Shown in pieces: positions 57,931 to 64,000 of a DNA stretch of 64,000 nucleotides. The position numbers and the translations under genes were made by a program. The number at the start of each line of letters is the position of its first letter. Position 1 is the stretch's first letter. Under the pieces are notes generated by a model. It did no database searches, was not told the origin of the DNA, and saw only the letters and a list, made by a program, of their open reading frames with translations. The stretch lies in contig NC_080041.1 in NCBI RefSeq assembly GCF_012489685.1, positions 25,409,780-25,473,779 of the forward strand, read 5' to 3'. Source of the stretch: Lotus japonicus (lineage: Eukaryota > Streptophyta > Magnoliopsida > Fabales > Fabaceae).

Positions 57931-58197
57931 CTGGTTGTGGAAATCATAACAGGACAATGAGCTGCTTGTGTGCAGATATAACCACAATCACGGGGATTTT
58001 ACACTTCTACTAATAGGAACATAAATCTGCACTTCTAATCGTCTTTATCACTAGATGATAGAATGAAAGTCATAAACTATAGATAATATTATATTCCTCA
58101 CTAAGATAAAAATTCAAAGCATGAAAGTATCTGATCCTGAAATGAATATGCAAGGTGAGCACCAAAATGTTGAAAATCCATATATTCTAACACAAAC

Positions 58198-58290
58198 CTT
58201 CCAAGCCATTGCATGCAAACCACCTTCATCAGAAATACCAATGCTAGAAATTCTTTGTAACTTTTCCAAATTGATCTCCCTTTGAGAAAG
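58198..58290 (-). pseudogene. Captured RabGAP/TBC exon 1
   Basis: Minus strand, 31 codons bordered by ATCTAG| and |GTTTGT. It reads INLEKLQRISSIGISDEG then GLHAMAWK, the start of the TBC domain (Rab GTPase-activating region). The usual family text has IPDGAGIRxxxWK. Catalytic Arg and Gln fingers lie in later exons, not present here. Together with 57828-57930 it shows that a genomic piece with its intron was copied. Confidence 0.85.
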
Positions 58291-59021
58291 CTAGATAACA
58301 AAGGAAAAGGAAAAAAAGAGACCAAATTGAAGGAAATCTTAACCAGATAAACAATTAATCAACTATATATAATATATATGCATCAAGATTAATATAGTCA
58401 CACACTTGTGTAAGTTTCCTAAGTACCAAACACTCAACTTCCTTTGCAATCGTCAAGGTTACAGCAATTTTGGTCAAAGCAAATGCAATTCCTAATGAAA
58501 AATTAGGAAATTAGCTTACCTTCCAGTTGCTAACAATGCCAAGGTTTCAACTCCTGAGAATCTATGCTTAATCTGTGATTCCAAAGAGAAACAAAACTCA
58601 AAATCAGAATCAAAGATCAAACAAAGAGAAACCTAGCCAAAAAATTAACAATAGTTGAAGATAGTTGATGAGAACTGCAGATGAGTGTCGAGGATCGCAA
58701 ATCGCAACTCGCAAATAGAAGAAACGAATCGCAAGTCACAAATCGCAAATCGCAGATGGGAGATTCTAGAACGATTCCATTTCAGAGAAGGAGAAGAACC
58801 GCGAATGGTGAAAGGCGTCGATAGATGAAGAGATCGATGGAGATTCAGAGAAGGAGAAGAATCGCGCGTCGATGGTGAAGGCGAGAATTGCGTGAAGACA
58901 TTACTCTTTGAAAAAACTAATAAAATTAAATTAAAAATGTTAAACAATTTGCAATTAGTGGCGGTTTATGTAAGACCGCCAGAAACGTATGCCACTAAAA
59001 ATTACTTTTTTTGTAGTGTAA

Positions 59022-59572
59022 GGATTGAAATAGAAGACAAAAAGAAGGGAATTTTATTTTACATATGGGCCAATTTTTGAAAATTCTATTTATTTACTCG
59101 TCCAGATGATGACTGAAACAATTAAACTCACGTTGGGAAAAAAGATGGAATATTTGGTCATAAAATGAAGCATTAATATGAAACTAATATGTGTATAAAA
59201 TCAAATGGAGAAAATCTATAATAATTACGCAACCATTAATTTATTTAACTTGAATTTACTAATTTTTTAAAATATATTGCGTTTAATCGCATTGTGATTT
59301 TAATTGTATTTTAATTTTGTGTGAATTAAATTTAAAATAATAATTAAAAAAAGCCACTAACATAATAGCACGTGAATATGAGAAATTTAGGAAATAGGGG
59401 GGACTTCATACCATAATGCAAACACTTAATTGTTTGATAATTCAAAGATAAATTACACACATTCATCACTGGAGCTAATTAACAACCAACAATTAAACAA
59501 CCCGGGAATACAAACAACAATAGAAAGCCTGATAACATTCCAGAAATCAAACACTTCATCACAAAGACCCTC
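59022..59572. other. AT-rich intergenic DNA
   Basis: No gene or repeat recognised. It contains the presumed 3' end region of B3-like pseudogene 2. Confidence 0.4.
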
Positions 59573-60930
59573 CTAAATCCATCCTTCATCAAATAGGCTC
59601 CATTCTATCAACATGAGCAATTTGATACATGTCATTGAAAAATCGAATCTGAGCTGGTCCGTAGGGAAAATGTTATTAACATTGCAGAACTGTCTCCAGC
59701 TGCTGCCCATCTTTGCAACTACAGAATTAAGAAGGATATGCATACGATATTCCCCTTGAAATTGGGAGGGACCAATGAAAATCCAGCTATCGACCCCAAC
59801 ATCTTTAATATATGTAGCAGCAGATGTTGGAAGAGGCTCTGTTCAGAATAAAAAAGATTAGTAAGACATCCAAAACAATTTGAAATATTAATAGAACTAA
59901 AAAATTAAAAAAATATAAGAAATTCAGAGAAAAGGAAAAAAATTCAGATTTATAATTACTATTCGATTTATGGAGAAATGCTCAACACTGAGCTGGCAAT
60001 TGAAAACACACTCAACTCTCACTTCCTAGCCTAGATTTTGTTCAGTAATTACAACTTGAGAAGGACCATCATGAGTCGAAATTTGAACTTCACCATCCAC
60101 CTCAACAGAGTTAGAAGGAGGAGGGAGGACAGAGGATGAAATTTCAGGGTTTAGAGAAGGGGGTTGAGAAGGTTTTCCTATAAACGTAAAATTGCGATAA
60201 AAGTCATAAACAATCAGTTCATCATCTTCAGCTTACATGTCTAGATTACGTGGAGGAGGACCTCCAGGAACTTGGATCTCTTTCTTGTCCTGATTAAGAA
60301 TTGAGATGTGGAAAATATAATCTCCAACTTCATGCAGCCAAAAAGTACAGTTTTTTTCTAAGCTCTAAAATACCCTCAATTGATACCAACCCTTAGTAAG
60401 CCTATGGCGGTCCTCAATCATGTTGAAGCCCACAACATGTTTGTTTCTTCCATCGTTAATGAACACCCATTCATGTTTTAGCTTCTTCTTAATTTCCTTC
60501 ACATACCATCGGCTTAGCTCCCCTTCATACTGGAAAAAATGATCGAAACGGTCAGGGAAAGTTAAAAGCAACATGCATGAACAATTGGTTGAGAAACTAA
60601 ACAGATCTTTACCTCCAAATTTCAACTCTGAACAGGGAGGAAACTCTTGTACAAGAGAGAAGGAAAGCTCACTGATTTGCCATTGTAGGATTTCACAACA
60701 ATGGAAACTTGAAATATTTTGGCAAGAGCAAGGAAAAGATTGTATGAAAAGGGATTGATTGTGGGGGTGGCATGCAAGATGACATGAAAGCACGTGTCCA
60801 GATGAACATTAGTTCCAAATAGTTCACATTGGGAAGTAGAATGAAGACAAAAGGATGAAATTGAATCATTAATTTTCAACATTTTGAAGAAAGGAACCCA
60901 CTTCCTATTCATTGTAAAGCCAGTTTCAGT
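59573..60930 (-). pseudogene. B3-like DNA-binding protein, pseudogene 2
   Basis: Minus strand, related to 53626-54868 along its length. A possible first exon starts MNRKWVPFFKML near 60912. The second exon, after TTCCAG near 60535, reads YEGELSRWYVKEIKKKLKHE, WVFINDGRNKHVVGFNM and LTKGWYQLRVF, then hits TAG where the relative has a Tyr, and continues FWLHEVGDYIFHISIL, a Pro/Ser-rich linker and two more stops. The last exon (59838-59573) is open: VDSWIFIGPSQFQGEYRMHI, KMGSSWRQFCNVN, ending at TAG. Matching the relative, it is a two-part B3-like protein that has lost function. B3 assignment is from pattern, not a search. Confidence 0.5.
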
Positions 60931-61378
60931 TGCAGCAATAATTAGTGGTATAATTGAATGAAATTGGAAGAATCAAGGAAGAAAGCGTTATTAGGAATTG
61001 AAAAGGCTTAAAATATCAACACAGTTTTCATAGGGATAAGAAATATTCATTCTGCAAAAACCAAAAGGTATTGGGGGTGGGAATTAAACAAATAATAGAT
61101 AATATAAATAAAAAAGGAGAAAATTTCTCAGTTTTAAAGTTTGCATAAAACCACATGTTATAGAGATATGAAACTGTATGTATATATTTATTCTGTACTA
61201 AAAAAAATCTATTTACATAACAAAATAAAAATTACTATCCTGTATTTCGAAAGAAATCATACTGCAATATTAGATTTACACAACAAAATCACATTTGAAA
61301 TAGAAACTTCTTTTTTTTTTGAATGACAATTTAATTAATAAAATCCTAACAATAAAAAAAGTGATTCAAATTTATGAT
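60931..61378. other. AT-rich intergenic DNA
   Basis: Nothing recognised. Possible promoter region of B3-like pseudogene 2 in the left part. Confidence 0.4.
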
Positions 61379-61394
61379 AAAAAGCATACACTTT

Positions 61395-61508
61395 TTTTTT
61401 TGGTACATCGGAAAGATAAATTGCACCCGCAAGGAATCGATCCCTGGACCTCCCCTACCCAACCCATATGTCCTCAAACTCCTACCACTTGAGCTATCCT
61501 ACGGGGAC
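61395..61508 (-). mobile_element. tRNA-derived SINE with 16-bp TSD
   Basis: Minus strand, beginning GTCCCCGTAGGATAGCTCAA at 61508. The internal pol III promoter boxes are clear: box A TAGCTCAAGTGGTAGGAG and box B GGTCCAGGGATCGATTCC, about 35 bp apart. It ends in CCGATGTACC plus an A-run. AAAAAGCATACACTTT flanks both sides (61379-61394, 61509-61524; the left copy merges with the T-run). Size, promoter and tail define a plant tRNA-derived SINE; the exact A-run boundary is uncertain by a few bases. The tail matches the truncated copy at 8981-9013. Confidence 0.9.
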
Positions 61509-61524
61509 AAAAAGCATACACTTT

Positions 61525-62644
61525 ATGATACAATAAACTTTATGGAGAGGAATAAATGGGGGAAATTGAATCATTTATGGGGATAAGAAACAGTTTTTTT
61601 GCACAAATGAAGAGTTATGGTTGTTGGGAATTAAAAAAATCATAATAAAATAGAATACAATAGAATAAAAAATGGATAAACCCCTTCATTTTTCGGCTGC
61701 ATCAAAGAAAACTAATTACCTTGAATAAATATTCTGATTTAAAATAAGGTTTAGTAGAATTTTAAACATGTTGTAGACTATTCATGAGAATAAACAGTTG
61801 ATTCATTTATGAAGATATCTTGGAATTGGGAAGGAAGATTAATAAATAATAACTCCACTTTCATAAGGATAAGAATTGTTATTAATAAACAAAAACTATA
61901 AATAATTAAGGGAGAAGAAACATCATTTACGGCATACGAAAAAACCAATCCCACTTCTAATCATTATTTAAAGGTGCTAACAACATAAAAAAGAAGTGGG
62001 AGCAATGATTCTAATGATTATTTCAACGAAGGGTTATTAGAAATTAAAAAAATTGAAACCCCGGATATTATAAAGAATGAAACCCCACTTTCATAGGAAT
62101 AAGATTTGATTTTAATTTGTTATTGTAGAACTAGTTTACAAATTAAAGAGATATCAAGTTTGAGTTATCCACAAATATTTGAATTCAAAATATTAAGTTT
62201 ATTGAAAACTCAACTAACAAATGAACACTTTTTAATTTGAACAAAAAAAAAGGATTTTTCCAAAAACAAAAATATCTTGGTAGGAATAGAATTTAAATCT
62301 GAAAGGAGAGTTATTAGGAATATAATTTAGATCTTAAAAAGGGAGTAACCCAAAAATATTAAAATTTTGTATAGAATCCCGTATAATAGGTAATTGAAAC
62401 GATTTATATCTTTCTTTACAGGGATTTAGATATTTTGAAATAAATAACACTTTATTCAAAAACACATTTTTTAAAAATAACACACAACCCATTAATTAAT
62501 ACAATAGAAATTTCTTCATGGAGGAATTTAATATAATTATTTAATCAAACATAACTACTTGAACTATAAGAAAGGGATTAAAAAATTTCACAACAAACGG
62601 GAATAAGAAAACTTTCTTTAAAACTTTCTCCTTCTTGACCATCT
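61525..62644. other. AT-rich intergenic DNA
   Basis: More than 1 kb, very AT-rich. No open frame, repeat family or RNA gene could be supported. It contains the 3' flank of the RPA70-like gene on its right side. Confidence 0.45.
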
Positions 62645-64000
62645 TCAGTGGCTTCTTGCTGTCAATAGCATTTGCAATGACTTCCGCATCAATAGGGTAT
62701 GACGTTTAAAAGGAGGAGAGTCATTATTCTCAACATGACGGGGGTCCTGAGAGTTCCCATTGATAGTGAGTGCAGCTTTGATATCACCATCAAATCCAAC
62801 ATCCTTATCCAAGGACTGAAATCAATATTACCAAAAATTAAAAATCTTTCCTAGGCTTTACCAAAAATGTTGTAAATTTTAAAACGTAAAAAAAAAAAAC
62901 AGAAATGGATGAGGACCAGAAAGAACTCCAGTAGAAGACTTAGCACAAATGATATTCTGAAATATAAGAACACGTGACAAAATTAAATTAATCAATTACA
63001 TAAAGATTAAAAACAAATTAACATTAATCAAAATGATACTAACCTTCCCTTTGTATATAATTTATGGCTTTCCCTGAGTGGTCTTTGAAATGGATGAGAA
63101 CTGCATCTTCAACTCATGATCTGGAGCTAAAACAATAAAGCCTTCCTGGCTATCTTTACTTAGATCAACAACAGATGAATTGGGGGAAGTAAGCCCATGC
63201 GGGTCACCAGCAACATTAAATTCGTCATTAAGGTCCTAAATTGAGGAAAAACGATATGAGAAAGCTAATAAAAAAACCATCAGAACCAAGTATTGGAACA
63301 TATAGAAAAACCTTAGCAAAACTTGATGACGATCCTTCAACCATTCCACCAGAGCTAGGAGTTGTCAAAAGCATGTAAGGAGGGGAACCTTCTAACTGGG
63401 GATTTGCAATCTTAAATTGGGAAATCACCTCACGATCTGAACAGATTCTCTTCACCTTATAGGATGGCTCAAACCATGTATTGGAACTGTTATCAACATC
63501 AACTTTGAATAAGAAGGTCTTCTCAATCGAATTCAAAATCTCAGACGACACCTGGTAATCGTTTGGGTCCTTGAATTGTATAGAGAATAGCATGACATTC
63601 ATAGTCGTTGAAATTAAATTGAAAATGATTAGATATAGGAAAAAATGAAATACCAAACCTTATGGCATTTCTCAACCAAATCAGCACATGGTTTATTCAG
63701 AAGATTATTGGCTTCTTGATAAAAAACAACAAATGGAGTAGAATCATTTGCATCCATAACCCTGAGATGAATTTTGTACTTAAGAATTGCAGTAACAACA
63801 TGGAGAACACATGCTTCACAAAAGTACATGTCTTCGGCTGGGTACACCTTTTTGTTACACTTGCAAGCAGGATAGTACCAACTGTTGTCGTCAGGAATGA
63901 AGTTAACAGTGGAAAGAACAACGCAAACAGATTTCTAACAACAACAAATAAAAAAGAGTTAGGAAAATATCTAAAGATAACATCATCAACATGAACCATA
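62645..64000 (-). pseudogene. Replication protein A 70-kDa subunit-like gene, 3' part
   Basis: Minus strand and cut by the window edge. Exons with GT-AG borders: 63934-63659, 63569-63312, 63235-63044, perhaps a small one near 62960, and a last one from about 62820 to 62645. The first reads WYYPACKCNKKVYPAEDMYF then CEAC: the zinc-binding part (CxC...CxxC) of the C-terminal OB fold of RPA1/Rfa1, which binds single-stranded DNA. YKIHLRVMDANDSTPFVVFY and NKPCADLVEKCH continue that domain. The next exons (YQVSSEILNSIEKTFLFKVD, YKVKRICSD) complete it and lead to a variable tail. A TAA after QGKP in the 63044-63235 exon would remove the last part, so it may be a pseudogene or end early. Plant genomes hold many such RPA-like copies. 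Confidence 0.75.

Larger units (their letters stand above)
55745..59018 (-). mobile_element. CACTA transposon 3 carrying RabGAP/TBC exons
   Basis: Starts CACTACAAAAAAAGG and ends ACTTTTTTTGTAGTG, with TSD TAA (55742-55744, 59019-59021). Subterminal units are GTGGCGGTTT/AACCGCCAC (55765-55970 and 58960-58995). There is no transposase. On the minus strand it holds two exons of a TBC-domain gene and at least two other exon-like pieces with splice borders. The 5' part (58640-58900) is GC-richer with repeated GAATCGCAAATCGCA units. 3274 bp, non-autonomous. It sits between the two B3-like pseudogenes. Confidence 0.92.

Noticed and set aside
61430..61508. A tRNA gene on the minus strand
   Set aside because: A and B boxes are present, but the acceptor stem does not pair and the unit has a SINE tail and TSDs.

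Overview
The window is plant nuclear DNA, almost certainly from a eudicot and probably a legume. This rests on the one intron-rich plant gene, on SIRE/Maximus-type copia and Tat-type Ty3 retroelements, on the AT-rich background, and on the LTR and SINE sequence types; the legume assignment is inference. Most of the window is nested transposable elements. Only one host gene looks intact: a GH5 glucan 1,3-beta-glucosidase of eight exons and 504 codons at 9792-14423 (+).

Layout. 1-1479: intergenic DNA with decayed coding-like sequence. 1480-6699: a solo Ty3-like LTR with AAGGT target-site duplications (TSDs), interrupted by a Mutator-like element at 2085-3224 with 163-164-bp inverted ends and a perfect 9-bp TSD. 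7908-8945: decayed copia gag/protease. 9732-14423: the GH5 gene. 15178-15400: a small MITE. 15736-43546: a minus-strand Tat-lineage Ty3 retrotransposon (TSD ATGGG) that hosts a deep nest. A CACTA transposon (15784-19442) sits in its 3' LTR. A minus-strand SIRE-like copia element (21669-37032, TSD TCCTC) splits its antisense ORF. The SIRE element in turn holds another solo LTR (23171-25708), which holds a SIRE-family solo LTR (23511-24725); a second SIRE-family solo LTR (31757-32939) lies in the integrase gene. The Tat element itself landed in what looks like an old Ty3 gag remnant.

44962-59018: two further complete CACTA elements (44962-49059 and 55745-59018) and the left part of a fourth (from 49681), which carries broken TNP2-type transposase sequence. 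The three complete CACTA elements each carry copied pieces of different host genes, still with splice sites in several cases: a MAMYB-like gene and a CHY zinc-finger exon, an E2 ubiquitin-conjugating enzyme exon, and two RabGAP/TBC exons.

52820-64000: a polyprotein fragment, two related minus-strand B3-like pseudogenes (53626-54868 and 59573-60930), a tRNA-derived SINE with a 16-bp TSD (61395-61508), and the 3' part of an RPA70-like gene that runs off the right edge.

Most notable: both large retrotransposons carry an ORF antisense to their own gag-pol. The SIRE one (129 codons at 26190-26579) is uninterrupted and has its own TATA box and poly(A) signal. The retroelement genes are all disabled, with many of the readable stops explained by TGG to TGA/TAG or CAA to TAA changes, as expected from decay of methylated cytosines.
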